This document shows positions 56,031-63,984 of a stretch of DNA of 64,000 bases, one piece after another. A model generated the notes under the pieces. It did no database searches and was not told where the DNA came from. It saw nothing but the letters and a program-made list of their open reading frames with translations. The position numbers and the translations under genes were made by a program. Source of the DNA: Sphingomonas jaspsi DSM 18422. Its GTDB lineage: Bacteria > Pseudomonadota > Alphaproteobacteria > Sphingomonadales > Sphingomonadaceae. Position 1 is the first letter of the stretch. The number at the start of each line of letters is the position of its first letter. The stretch covers positions 2,484,012 to 2,548,011 of the forward strand of contig NZ_KK073876.1 of assembly GCF_000585415.1 (NCBI RefSeq), in the 5' to 3' direction.

Positions 56031-57317
56031 ATGGCGACCAACGCAGACTGGCAGGCGCGGCGCGAGGCGGCGGTGCCGCGCGGCGTGTCGACCATGCACC
56101 CGCGCTTCATCGAGCGCGCCCGGAACGCCGAAATGTGGGACGTCGAGGGCAAGCGCTACATCGACTTCGCCAGCGGCATCGCGGTGCTCAACACCGGCCA
56201 CAACCACCCCAGGGTGATCGACGCGGTGAAGCGGCAGATGGACGCCTTCAGCCACACCTCGTTCCAGGTGAATCCCTACAAGCCTTATGTCGAACTGGCC
56301 GAACGGCTGAACGCCATCTCGCCGACCGGCCAGCCGTCGAAGACCATCTTCGTCACCACCGGCGCCGAGGCGGTCGAGAATGCGGTGAAGATTGCTCGTG
56401 CCCATACCAAGCGAAAGGCGATCATCGCCTTCAAGGGCGGCTTCCATGGCCGTACGATGATGGGCATGGCGCTGACCGGAAAGGTGCAGCCCTATAAGGC
56501 CGGCTTCGGCCCCTTCCCCGGCGATGTGTGGCACGTCCCCTTCCCCATCGCCTACCATGGCGTCAGCGAGGCGATGAGCCTTGACGCGCTGGATTCGCTG
56601 TTCAAGGCCGACGTCGACCCCGCCGATGTCGCCGCGATCATCCTTGAACCGGTGCAGGGTGAAGGCGGCTTCTACCAGGCGCCTGCCCGTTTCCTGCAAT
56701 CGCTCCGGTCGCTCTGCGACATGCATGGCATGCTGCTGATCGCCGACGAGATCCAGTCGGGCTTTGCTCGCACCGGCCGTATGTTCGGCATCGAGCATAG
56801 CGGCGTCCGCCCCGACCTCATCACCATCGCCAAGTCGATGGCGGGCGGCTTCGCCATCGCCGGGGTGACGGGCCGCGCCGACATCATGGACGCCGCCAAT
56901 CCGGGCGGGCTCGGCGGCACCTATGGCGGGCCGCCGATGGCCTGCGCGGCGGGCCTCGCAGTGCTCGACGTGATCGAGGAAGAAGGACTTTGCGCCCGCG
57001 CCGACGCGATCGGGACGGAGATCAAGGAACGGCTGGAGGGCTTGAAGCGGCAGAACTCGCTCGACTGTATCGGCGATGTTCGTGGCCCGGGCGCGATGAT
57101 CGCACTGGAACTGGTCAAGGGCGGCAACGCCGACGCGCCCGATCCCGACCTCACCCGCCAGCTCGTGCTCGATTGTGCCGATGACGGGCTGATCCTGTTG
57201 AGCTGCGGCATCCGCGGCAACGTCATCCGCTTCCTGTGCCCGCTGACCATCGGCGATGCGCTGCTCGACGAAGGCCTCGATATCCTGACCCGCAACCTCA
57301 CCCGCCTCGCGGGCTAA
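56031..57317 (+). CDS. gabT: 4-aminobutyrate aminotransferase
   Basis: This 428-residue class III PLP enzyme transfers the amino group of GABA to 2-oxoglutarate, giving succinate semialdehyde for GabD. It has [19 protein letters not shown] N-terminal sequence, [88 protein letters not shown] and [15 protein letters not shown] (Lys). The ATG at 56031 is preceded by AAGGACAG. It is in an operon with the preceding aminotransferase and ends in a convergent stop overlap with the next gene (57314-57317). Confidence 0.94.
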   Translation: MATNADWQARREAAVPRGVSTMHPRFIERARNAEMWDVEGKRYIDFASGIAVLNTGHNHPRVIDAVKRQMDAFSHTSFQVNPYKPYVELAERLNAISPTGQPSKTIFVTTGAEAVENAVKIARAHTKRKAIIAFKGGFHGRTMMGMALTGKVQPYKAGFGPFPGDVWHVPFPIAYHGVSEAMSLDALDSLFKADVDPADVAAIILEPVQGEGGFYQAPARFLQSLRSLCDMHGMLLIADEIQSGFARTGRMFGIEHSGVRPDLITIAKSMAGGFAIAGVTGRADIMDAANPGGLGGTYGGPPMACAAGLAVLDVIEEEGLCARADAIGTEIKERLEGLKRQNSLDCIGDVRGPGAMIALELVKGGNADAPDPDLTRQLVLDCADDGLILLSCGIRGNVIRFLCPLTIGDALLDEGLDILTRNLTRLAG

Positions 57318-57778
57318 AGGCCAAGGTCGCTCAGGCCCGGGTGGTCGTCGGGACGTCGCCCGAGTGGCCAGTGAAACAGCCGCTCCTCCTCACGTATCGG
57401 CATTTCGTTGATGCTGGCGATGCGCCGCTCCATCAGGCCGTCCTCGGCGAACTGCCAATTCTCGTTGCCATAGGCGCGATGCCATTGTCCGCTGTCGTCG
57501 CGATATTCGTAGGCGAAGCGGACAGCGATGCGGTTACCGGCATAGGTCCACAATTCCTTGATCAGCCGATAGTCCAACTCGCGCCGCCACTTGCCGGCAA
57601 GGAAGGCTTCGATTTCCGCGCGGCCCGTCGGGAAGTCGACCCGGTTCCGCCAAGCGCAATCCTCGGTGTAGGCCAGCGCGACCCGCGCCGGATCGCGGCT
57701 GTTCCAGCCGTCTTCGGCGGCGCGGACCTTCTGCTTTGCCGTCTCCTCGGTGAAGGGCGGCAGCGGCGGGCGGCTCAC
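57314..57778 (-). CDS. DUF1348 / nuclear transport factor 2-like protein
   Basis: This 154-residue small alpha+beta cone protein has [74 protein letters not shown] and [20 protein letters not shown]. This pattern is the DUF1348 family, whose biochemistry is unknown. It starts at GTG, overlapping the upstream TGA (57775-57778). The cluster it ends includes an FMN protein and a CMD protein, so a redox or detoxification role is possible. Confidence 0.85.
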   Translation of the reverse strand: MSRPPLPPFTEETAKQKVRAAEDGWNSRDPARVALAYTEDCAWRNRVDFPTGRAEIEAFLAGKWRRELDYRLIKELWTYAGNRIAVRFAYEYRDDSGQWHRAYGNENWQFAEDGLMERRIASINEMPIREEERLFHWPLGRRPDDHPGLSDLGL

Positions 57779-58392
57779 TTCGTTTCTCCATATTTGGCGC
57801 GCAGCTCGGCCAGTTCGCTCTTCAGTCGCTCGATCTCCTCGTCACGCTCGGCAAGCGCTGAGGACACGAGGTCGGCGTCGAACTTGACCGGAATATGCTG
57901 CGGGCAATTGATGTCCCAGGCGGCGATTTCGAACAGGATCGCCGCTTCGGGGCGCGCCTTGTAATCGTCGGGCATCAGCCGCGCGATCAGGTCGGCATCA
58001 TGGCTGAAGCGGGCCCGCCCCCAGACCTTGATCCGCGCCTTGCGCGCATAGTCCATCAGGAACAGGAAGGCCTTGTCATTGTCGCGCAGGTTGCCGTCGG
58101 ACACATATTGGCGATTGCCACTGTAGTCCGCGAAGCCCAGCGTCCGCTCGTCGATCACGCGGATGAAGCCGCGCGGGCCGCCACGGTGCTGGATATAGGG
58201 CTGGCCGTCGGCATTGACGGTGCCGAGATAGGCGGTGTTGGTCGCGGCGAGCATGGCGATCAGCCGCTCGTCGATCTCCGTGCGGAACCCGCCGCCGGCT
58301 TCCATCCGGGCATAGGCCTCGCGCGATCCGCGCTCCTGCTGCAGCGCCTTGACGGTCGGGGTGAAGGCGATGTCGCTGCTGGGCTGGGGCAT
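57775..58392 (-). CDS. Pyridoxamine 5'-phosphate oxidase-fold flavin protein
   Basis: This 205-residue split-barrel protein likely binds FMN or a similar cofactor. It has [17 protein letters not shown] [40 protein letters not shown] and [21 protein letters not shown]. The last 35 residues form a charged helix ([18 protein letters not shown]). Such proteins act as oxidoreductases on small molecules; none of the vitamin B6-specific residues can be asserted. It is coupled to the DUF1348 gene by a four-base overlap and follows the hydrolase gene by 86 bases. Confidence 0.86.
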   Translation of the reverse strand: MPQPSSDIAFTPTVKALQQERGSREAYARMEAGGGFRTEIDERLIAMLAATNTAYLGTVNADGQPYIQHRGGPRGFIRVIDERTLGFADYSGNRQYVSDGNLRDNDKAFLFLMDYARKARIKVWGRARFSHDADLIARLMPDDYKARPEAAILFEIAAWDINCPQHIPVKFDADLVSSALAERDEEIERLKSELAELRAKYGETK

Positions 58393-58478
58393 GGTGGGCT
58401 CCTTCTACTCGCTCTGTATCACAGATGATGGCGGGGTGCCCGGACGCCGGGAGGGCCAGCGGCGTCCGGGCTGGGGGG

Positions 58479-59447
58479 CTATTTGACCTTGCGGCCCATG
58501 AAGTCGCGGATGTGACCCGCGATTTCGCCCGCCTTGGTCTCGAGCGCGAAGTGACCCGCGTCGATCAGGTGGATTTCCGCCTTGGGCAGGTCCTGCTTGA
58601 ACGCCTCTGCGCCGGCGAGGGTGAAGATCGGGTCATTCTTGCCCCACACTACCAGCGTTGGAACCTGGTGCTTGCGGAACGCCTCGTGGAAGGTCGGATA
58701 AAGGTCGACGTTGGTCTGGTAATTGGCGAACAGGTCGAGCTGAATCTCGCGATTGCCGGGTCGGTCGAGGATCGCCTGGTCATTCTCGATCGCGTCCGGA
58801 TTGACGAGGTCGGCAGGCACGCCTTCGCTATACTGGAAGGTCGTGATCTGGCGGGTGAGAAAAGCTGCCGCGCCTTCGCGGGTTTCGGCATTGTCCTTGG
58901 CCCACAGCGCCTTGATCGGCGCCCACAGCGGCGACAGGCCCGATTCATAGGCGTTGCCGTTCTGGACGATCATCGCGGTGACCCGCTCAGGTTGGCGCGA
59001 GACGAAGCGCAGGCCGATCGGCGCGCCATAATCCTGGATGTAGACCGCGAACTTGTCGACGCCGACGGTGCGGGTGAACTTGTCGACCGTCTGATAGAGA
59101 TTGTCGAAGGTGTAGGCATAGTCGGCCGGTGTCGGCTGGCTCGAATGGCCGAAACCCGGATAGTCCGGCGCGACGACATGATATTTGTCGGCCAGCAGCG
59201 GAATGAGGTCGCGGAACATGTGGCTCGACGACGGGAAGCCGTGGAGCAGGAGGATCGTCGGCTTCTTCGGGTCGCCCGCTTCACGGTAGAAGATGTCGAG
59301 CCCATCGACTTTGACGGTGCGATAATGGATCGGCGTCGCGGGGATCGAATAATGGGCATTGGCGGCCGGCGACGTTGGCGCCGCGGCGGCAGGCGAAGCG
59401 ATGACGGCAGCGCTGGCCAGCAGCGGCAGAATGAACGTGCGGATCAT
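58479..59447 (-). CDS. Exported alpha/beta hydrolase with Asp nucleophile (epoxide hydrolase/dehalogenase-like)
   Basis: This 322-residue protein has a signal peptide (FILPLLASAAVIASPAAAA), so it should be periplasmic. The hydrolase core has the oxyanion motif LLLHGFPSSSHMF (H69-G70) and the nucleophile elbow VYIQDYGAPIGLR with D139. The elbow carries Asp, not Ser, as in epoxide hydrolases and haloalkane dehalogenases. VVWGKNDPIF gives the acid candidate and DAGHFALE the His. The cap domain is about 150-235. Substrates cannot be inferred. The ATG at 59447 gives the signal peptide and has GGAA in front. It sits between CMD and flavin-protein genes under an adjacent LysR. Confidence 0.88.
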   Translation of the reverse strand: MIRTFILPLLASAAVIASPAAAAPTSPAANAHYSIPATPIHYRTVKVDGLDIFYREAGDPKKPTILLLHGFPSSSHMFRDLIPLLADKYHVVAPDYPGFGHSSQPTPADYAYTFDNLYQTVDKFTRTVGVDKFAVYIQDYGAPIGLRFVSRQPERVTAMIVQNGNAYESGLSPLWAPIKALWAKDNAETREGAAAFLTRQITTFQYSEGVPADLVNPDAIENDQAILDRPGNREIQLDLFANYQTNVDLYPTFHEAFRKHQVPTLVVWGKNDPIFTLAGAEAFKQDLPKAEIHLIDAGHFALETKAGEIAGHIRDFMGRKVK

Positions 59448-59476
59448 GGGAAGTTCCTTGCGATCGTGGGGGTAAC

Positions 59477-59497
59477 CGGCGGCGGTGATCGCCGCCG
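59477..59497 (-). other. Hairpin between CMD and hydrolase genes
   Basis: CGGCGGC (59477-59483) and GCCGCCG (59491-59497) form a 7-bp stem with a 7-base loop in the 61-base gap. No T run, so a weak attenuator or RNA-processing element at best. Confidence 0.35.
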
Positions 59498-59508
59498 ATC
59501 GGGGAAGC

Positions 59509-60057
59509 TCAGGCGGCCTGGCGAGCGTCGACACGGGGGAAGTCGATCTCGGTCTTCAACGCCTCGTTGACGTAGTTGGTGAAGACGTTGAGCGCGACAT
59601 GGCCGACGATTTCGAGCACTTCGCCATCCGAGTAGCCGGCGTCGCGCAGAGCGGCGATGTCGCCATCGTCGATCTGCCCGCGCTGCGTCGCGACCTTGGC
59701 GGCGAAGCGCACCGCGGCATCGGCAACCGGGTCGTTCGAAGCGCCCGAACGGTTGGCGGTGATTTCGGCGGCATCCAGCTTGGCGAGGTTGAGGCCGATG
59801 TAGGTGTGGGCCGACAGGCAATAATTGCAGCCGTTCACCTCGGCGACGGCCAGCGCGATGCGTTCGCGGGTGGCCGGGGCGAGCTTGCCTCTGCCGAGCG
59901 CACCGGAAAAGCCGAGATAGGCTTCGAGCGTCGCAGGGCTGTTGGCGATGAGGCGAAACATGTTGGGGACGGTGCCAAGCCGCTTCTGCACGCCGGCCAG
60001 CAGGGGCTGGGCAGCGGCGGGGGCCTGGTCGACGGTCGGGGTCGGGATACGGGACAT
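59509..60057 (-). CDS. Carboxymuconolactone decarboxylase-family (AhpD-like) protein
   Basis: This 182-residue all-helical protein carries the peroxidase-type motif EVNGCNYCLSAHT with E73, C77, C80 and H84, the residues used by AhpD-like alkylhydroperoxidases. RIALAVAEVNG and the later ALNVFTNYVNEALKTEIDFP fit the family. It may reduce peroxides with a thiol partner. It is the first gene of the cluster CMD-hydrolase-flavin protein-DUF1348 and is divergent from a LysR gene with a 103-base gap. Confidence 0.9.
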   Translation of the reverse strand: MSRIPTPTVDQAPAAAQPLLAGVQKRLGTVPNMFRLIANSPATLEAYLGFSGALGRGKLAPATRERIALAVAEVNGCNYCLSAHTYIGLNLAKLDAAEITANRSGASNDPVADAAVRFAAKVATQRGQIDDGDIAALRDAGYSDGEVLEIVGHVALNVFTNYVNEALKTEIDFPRVDARQAA

Positions 60058-60151
60058 GCGTTGGGTTCCTTCATTGACGGACGGTGTTGCCGTGCCGTCG
60101 ATCTAGGCCCTTCCAAATCCCGTGATTAGACGGTAGTTCTGCAATCCACCC

Positions 60152-60166
60152 TTCCATAAAATGGAA
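60152..60166. promoter_or_regulatory. Palindrome over the start codon of the second LysR gene
   Basis: TTCCAT and ATGGAA around AAA form a perfect 15-base dyad that includes the LysR ATG (60161-60163). It may be an autoregulatory site, as for the other LysR gene, although it lacks T-N11-A spacing. Confidence 0.4.
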
Positions 60167-61093
60167 AGACTAGTGGACCGGTTCGAAGCGATGCGAACGT
60201 TGTTGGCCGCAGTCGACGGGGGCAGCCTGTCGGCCGCGTCGCGCGCGCTTCATGTTCCGCTGGCGACGGTCAGTCGGCGCGTGTCGGACCTTGAGGCCCG
60301 GCTTGGCGCGCAGCTGCTCGTCCGCACCAGCCGCCGCCTTCAGCTGACCGAAGAGGGCGCAGCCTATATCGCCGCCGCGCGCCGCATCCTCGACGAACTG
60401 GACGAAGCCGAACGGACGGTGTCGGGAGAGTATCGCGCCCCGCGCGGAGAACTGGCGGTGACGGCGCCGATCATGTTCGGAAAGCTCCACGTCGCGCCGA
60501 TCGTCCATGACTTCCTTGCCGCCTATCCCGACGTCAGCGTCCGGCTGATCCTGCTGGATGGGGTCATCGACATCGTCGAGGCGCATATCGACCTGGCGCT
60601 GCGGATCGGACACCTGCCCGACTCCGCGCTGGTCGCGCGGCGCCTGGGTGAGGTGCGCTGGATGTTTTGCGCCAATCCCGACTATCTCGACCGCCGGGGT
60701 ACGCCGGCGCACCCGGCCGAGCTCGCGGACCACAGCTGCATCGCGTTCGAAGGCCTGCAGCGATACCGCGACTGGCCCTATGCCGATGGTGGCCAGACCA
60801 AGACTGTGTCGATCAAGTCGCGTTTTTCGGTCAACACGGCCGACGCTGTGGTTGGAGCGGCCGCGGCTGGCCTCGGTGTTGCGCGGATCATGTCCTACCA
60901 GGCGGCTCAGACGATCGTCAGCGGCGCAACCCGTCCGATCCTCGACGAATATTGGCCGGCAGCGATGCCGGTTCACCTGCTCTATGGCGCCCGCCAGCAG
61001 CAACCGCTGAAGCTGCGCGCATTCCTCGATTTCGTGACGCCGCGCCTGCAGGCGCGACTGGCCGAGATCGGCGCAGGCTGCGGCCTCGCTTGA
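60161..61093 (+). CDS. LysR-family regulator (next to CMD/hydrolase cluster)
   Basis: This 310-residue regulator has an N-terminal HTH (RFEAMRTLLAAVDGGSLSAASRAL; LPLATVSRRVSDLEARLGAQLL-type, here PLATVSRRVSDLEARLGAQL) with TSRRLQLTEEGAAY and a linker helix. An effector-binding domain follows from about residue 92. It belongs to the group with RTSRRLQLTEEG linkers (DsdC/CrgA-like). It is divergent from the CMD gene and probably controls that cluster, activated by an unknown small molecule. An ATG at 60161 is used; the next ATG (60191) would remove ten residues. Confidence 0.9.
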   Translation: MERLVDRFEAMRTLLAAVDGGSLSAASRALHVPLATVSRRVSDLEARLGAQLLVRTSRRLQLTEEGAAYIAAARRILDELDEAERTVSGEYRAPRGELAVTAPIMFGKLHVAPIVHDFLAAYPDVSVRLILLDGVIDIVEAHIDLALRIGHLPDSALVARRLGEVRWMFCANPDYLDRRGTPAHPAELADHSCIAFEGLQRYRDWPYADGGQTKTVSIKSRFSVNTADAVVGAAAAGLGVARIMSYQAAQTIVSGATRPILDEYWPAAMPVHLLYGARQQQPLKLRAFLDFVTPRLQARLAEIGAGCGLA

Positions 61094-61117
61094 GGCGTTG
61101 TCGGTATAGTTGGTGGC

Positions 61118-61953
61118 GGTGCTGTCAGACTAACTCGCACTATTCTCTGTTTGGACAGGGCTCGGTCTTTGAGGAGCGGGTTCAGCCCATGAGCGACTGC
61201 CACTCGGCCAAGGCCGTCGAGCGGAGTTGCTTGTAGGTCTGTCGGTCGATGAGGTGGCGTTCGGTATTGAAGTGGTTGTGCACGTTGGCATGGACGGAGG
61301 CGAACTTCTGTAATGTCTTCATCCTTCGAAACCTCAGCATCGATCGTTCCCGTCGTCGGAATGAGAGGTGGCTGTTCTCCACCCGGTTGTTGGCCCAGCG
61401 GCCGATCTCCTGTTTGCTAGTATTGCCGAGCTCGGTCATGGCCGCTCGGTAGGAACGGAGGCCGTCGGTGGTGACGACTTCGGGTCGGCCATAGCGCTTC
61501 ATCGTCTTCTTCATGACCGTCAGCGCGGCTGCCTTGTCGCGGGTCTCAGTGACAAAGCTTTCGAGGATCTCGCCCTCATGATCGACCGCGCGCCACAGGT
61601 AGTGGGTCTCGCCATTGATCTTCACGACCATCTCGTCGAGGTGCCAGCGCCACTGCCGAAAGCCGCGCATTTGGCTGGCCCGCTGGCGGCGGATATCCGC
61701 AGCGAACATCGGGCCGAAGCGGTTCCACCAATAGCGCACCGTCTCATGGGCAATGTCGATACCACGTTCGTGCAGCAGGTCTTCGACGTTCCTTAAGGAC
61801 AGTGGGTATTTCACATACATCATCACCGCCAAGCGGATCACCTCCGGCGAGGTCTTGAAATAGCGAAACGGTGAAGCGGGTACGCGGGGACGAGCCATGG
61901 CCCTGCTCTACTCAGCGATCCTTACCGGTTGGTGCATTTGTTCTGACAGAGCC
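61118..61953. mobile_element. IS6-family insertion sequence
   Basis: This is a compact element of about 836 bases with one transposase gene. The ends are imperfect inverted repeats: GGTGCTGTCAGACTAA at 61118 and, on the other strand from 61953, GGCTCTGTCAGAACAA (12 of 16 bases equal). GGCTCTGT is the usual start of IS6-family ends. The eight bases outside each end (TTGGTGGC, TGCTAGCT) do not match, so no target duplication is visible. Either one end has decayed or a rearrangement followed insertion. Confidence 0.85.
61182..61898 (-). CDS. IS6-family transposase
   Basis: This full-length 238-residue DDE transposase begins with FRYFKTSPEVIRLAVMMYVKYPLSLRNVEDLL. The HTH region is HETVRYWWNRFG. 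Catalytic residues are D in WHLDEMVVKINGE, D in TTDGLRSYRAAM and E in NRVENSHLSFRRRER, the spacing of the IS6/IS26 family. No frameshift or stop is seen, so the element is probably still active or recently so. It is encoded against the direction of the flanking genes. Confidence 0.94.
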   Translation of the reverse strand: MARPRVPASPFRYFKTSPEVIRLAVMMYVKYPLSLRNVEDLLHERGIDIAHETVRYWWNRFGPMFAADIRRQRASQMRGFRQWRWHLDEMVVKINGETHYLWRAVDHEGEILESFVTETRDKAAALTVMKKTMKRYGRPEVVTTDGLRSYRAAMTELGNTSKQEIGRWANNRVENSHLSFRRRERSMLRFRRMKTLQKFASVHANVHNHFNTERHLIDRQTYKQLRSTALAEWQSLMG

Positions 61954-62008
61954 TGCTAGCTGTGAAGTCGTAGGTTCAGTTGCGGAGGCCGAAGATCGAA
62001 TTGGCACA

Positions 62009-62605
62009 ATGACCCGCGGTCCAGAGAATGTTTTCACCGGATGGGTGAGGAAGGCGAAGACAAAATCAGGTGAAAGGGCACCTTCGGAAAAACCGAAAAC
62101 TGCTGGAAAAGTTGAAAAAGCGGTTACTCCCATTAGCCCTACCGCGGCCGAGATCGCAGCGGAAAAACACCGCGCCGTTGAAGAACGCAACCGAGCGGCT
62201 CGAGCGCAGTATGAAGCCGATCTCGCCGAGCAGCGGCGTAAAGTCGATGAATTCAATCGCCTCACAGCGGAAATGAATCGCAAGAAGGCAGAACAGCAGG
62301 CTGCCGCACAACAAGCGCTTGATAGCCATGCAGCGCAAATGGCGAGGCATCAGCATGAAGTGAGCGACTACAAAGGCAAGCTCGCCCAGCAGGGTAATGA
62401 AGCGCCGGGATCGGGCGGTCTGCGCCAGGTAACGTCCGCGATCGTGGACAGCCGGGAAGCAGCGATGGCGGCCTTGATGAGGCTGCCTGTGGGTTCGTTG
62501 ACTAACGTCCAATGCGGCGAGGTAAAAATGTACTCGCCGCCCAAATGGACCTGCTGGGGCTTTTATCAGTCCGACACGAAGCCCTCAGACGCCAGCGCTC
62601 AGTAA
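62009..62605 (+). CDS. Coiled-coil protein of unknown function, possibly 5'-truncated by the IS element
   Basis: This 198-residue protein (from the ATG at 62009) has a basic start (VRKAKTKSGERAPSEKPKTAG) and a long Ala/Glu/Gln/Arg coiled coil at about 45-120 (AAEKHRAVEERNRAARAQYEA; NRKKAEQQAAAQQALDSHAA). The C-terminal domain carries two cysteines (NVQCGEVKMYSPPKWTCWGF). Open reading continues upstream to the IS end at 61953, where it reads SCEVVGSVAEAEDRIGT. The native N-terminus may therefore have been cut by the insertion. I do not recognise a family. Base composition is more AT-rich than the genes to the left. Confidence 0.6.
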   Translation: MTRGPENVFTGWVRKAKTKSGERAPSEKPKTAGKVEKAVTPISPTAAEIAAEKHRAVEERNRAARAQYEADLAEQRRKVDEFNRLTAEMNRKKAEQQAAAQQALDSHAAQMARHQHEVSDYKGKLAQQGNEAPGSGGLRQVTSAIVDSREAAMAALMRLPVGSLTNVQCGEVKMYSPPKWTCWGFYQSDTKPSDASAQ

Positions 62606-62741
62606 CTTCGCCGCCTAAGGTATGCTTTGCATCGAAACTTGCCGTAGCTTCGGTCTAAAAGCCTGGAGGCAACAAGCGGCCTATTCCTGCCACTAGCGGT
62701 TCAAGGTTGCGCGGCGGCAGTCAATCTGGAAGCATGGTCTT

Positions 62742-63104
62742 ATGCGTAGCCAATTTGTTTTTGCATTCGCACTCACGACCGCGGCCGTCGCATCAGCCGA
62801 AACGCTAGTTCCATCCAACATGCAGGGGACTTGGGGAAAGCACGGTCGCTGTGACGTACTCGCTGACCGGCTAACGATTACTGGTGAGAAAGCCGGTTGG
62901 GGAAAGGGGCCGTTTCAACGCGTCACATATGATACGCAGTCCGGCGCTGTGTATTGGGCTGAAGAAGGTGTAGTGGACAACTTCGTCATTGGAAGGACTC
63001 CCAATTCGCTGGTGCATAATACGCAGGGCTTCCACATGCCCGGCGAGGAAGGCTACACGCGATGCGGAGCGAGCTGGAGGCGAGTGCACTGGCCGCCTCG
63101 CTAA
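62742..63104 (+). CDS. Small exported protein, function unknown
   Basis: This 120-residue protein has a signal peptide (FVFAFALTTAAVASA, cleavage near residue 19). The mature part has MQGTWGKHGRCDVLADRLTI, GPFQRVTYDTQSGAVYWAEE and YTRCGASWRR, with two cysteines likely to pair in the periplasm. The GTWG...RC...L.I pattern resembles small lipocalin-like or METallo-unrelated secreted proteins, but I cannot name a family. No ribosome site is clear. It is a separate unit in the AT-richer accessory end. Confidence 0.6.
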   Translation: MRSQFVFAFALTTAAVASAETLVPSNMQGTWGKHGRCDVLADRLTITGEKAGWGKGPFQRVTYDTQSGAVYWAEEGVVDNFVIGRTPNSLVHNTQGFHMPGEEGYTRCGASWRRVHWPPR

Positions 63105-63239
63105 TGGCGGCTTTCCACCCATTGCGGTCATTCGGAGGGCCCGATCGACCCGCCTCGGATGGCGGCGAACGTCTGCTATGGTGGAAAGCTGCCGTTGGTG
63201 GGCCATGCAATCGATGGTGATGGAACTCGCTACGCAAGT

Positions 63240-63512
63240 TTAATGTCCGGACGAGGGGTCAACCCCCATCGGCGCCTGTGCATCCCGCTCCAGTGCTGCG
63301 TCGAGCTGGGCGGGATCAAACACGAGCATTCGCGTCGATCCGGGGCTGTTTACGTAGATATAGGCTGCCGTGCGGCGATAGCCGGTGTGGCTCACCGCAA
63401 GTATCTCTTCTTCGTCGATCTCTACGTCGTAGGTGCCAGCAGGCAGTTCGCCGACATCACTGTTCAAGCTGAACGGACTGCGGAAGGTGATCGTCGACTT
63501 AGTTGTCCGCAT
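63240..63512 (-). CDS. Small conserved-looking protein, function unknown
   Basis: This 90-residue protein has the core TITFRSPFSLNSDVGELPAG, followed by YDVEIDEEEILAVSHTGYRRT, AAYIYV and LDAALERDAQAP. This F-x-x-PF...PAGxY.VE.DEE...YRR pattern occurs in small proteins of alphaproteobacteria, all uncharacterised as far as I know. The ATG at 63512 is inside the end of the upstream gene (14-base overlap), so the two are coupled. No signal or membrane segment. Confidence 0.68.
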   Translation of the reverse strand: MRTTKSTITFRSPFSLNSDVGELPAGTYDVEIDEEEILAVSHTGYRRTAAYIYVNSPGSTRMLVFDPAQLDAALERDAQAPMGVDPSSGH

Positions 63513-63846
63513 GCGATTTGTGTCCTGCGACAATCGGCATCGAATTCCGGCTTCCGACCGGCCCGGTTGATCGCTTCGCGGCAGCAATTGCGTCTTTCAA
63601 GTTTGAATAGCGATAACCACCCCAGTCGAATACTGTCAGCTGCACCGGCACGATGCCGTAACGCTGCAACTCGTCCGGCGGAGGCGATGGAAGCGGGGCG
63701 AACGGTCCGCCTTCATTTTCCCAAACGTCGACTTGCACGTTCAGAAGTGATTGAGCTGATTTTGCGCTTGTCACTTTATCGGCCTGACGCGACGCCATCT
63801 CCTCCTTAGAAGTGAAGAACATGCGAAAGTGGCGCAGCGGGGACAT
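63499..63846 (-). CDS. Hypothetical protein coupled to the 63240 gene
   Basis: This 115-residue soluble protein starts at the ATG at 63846, with GAGGAA 4 bases before it; an earlier in-frame ATG at 63870 lies in the preceding microprotein gene. Sequence marks are LRHFRMFFTSKEEMASRQADK and VFDWGGYRYSNLKDAIAAAKRS, an acidic proline-rich middle (GGPFAPLPSPPP) and a His-rich end. No family is recognised. It is in a run of three small minus-strand genes (63240-63955). Confidence 0.55.
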   Translation of the reverse strand: MSPLRHFRMFFTSKEEMASRQADKVTSAKSAQSLLNVQVDVWENEGGPFAPLPSPPPDELQRYGIVPVQLTVFDWGGYRYSNLKDAIAAAKRSTGPVGSRNSMPIVAGHKSHADN

Positions 63847-63853
63847 GATTTCC

Positions 63854-63955
63854 TCAAGTAAAGGCGACAAGCAGACCCGCTGCCACGATCATCATGGTCA
63901 GCGTTGCGGGCCACATAATCTGGGCCCAGGTTGCTCGAAAGGTGTGGGGGATCAT
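63854..63955 (-). CDS. 33-residue membrane microprotein
   Basis: This short gene codes for a 33-residue peptide. It starts IPHTFRATWAQIMWPATLTM, followed by a single hydrophobic segment MMIVAAGLLVAFT at the C-terminus. AAGGA lies 8-9 bases before the ATG at 63955, and its stop is 7 bases before the next gene's ATG, so it reads like a translated member of the small-gene run. The predicted product is a one-helix membrane peptide. Codon use and the ribosome site support it, but no homologue is known to me. Confidence 0.5.
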   Translation of the reverse strand: MIPHTFRATWAQIMWPATLTMMIVAAGLLVAFT

Positions 63956-63984
63956 TCTTAAGATCCTTGATTACGGCGAACGGA

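Noticed and set aside
61110..61961. 8-bp target duplication around the IS6 element
   Set aside because: The flanking octamers TTGGTGGC and TGCTAGCT do not match, even with small shifts of the ends.
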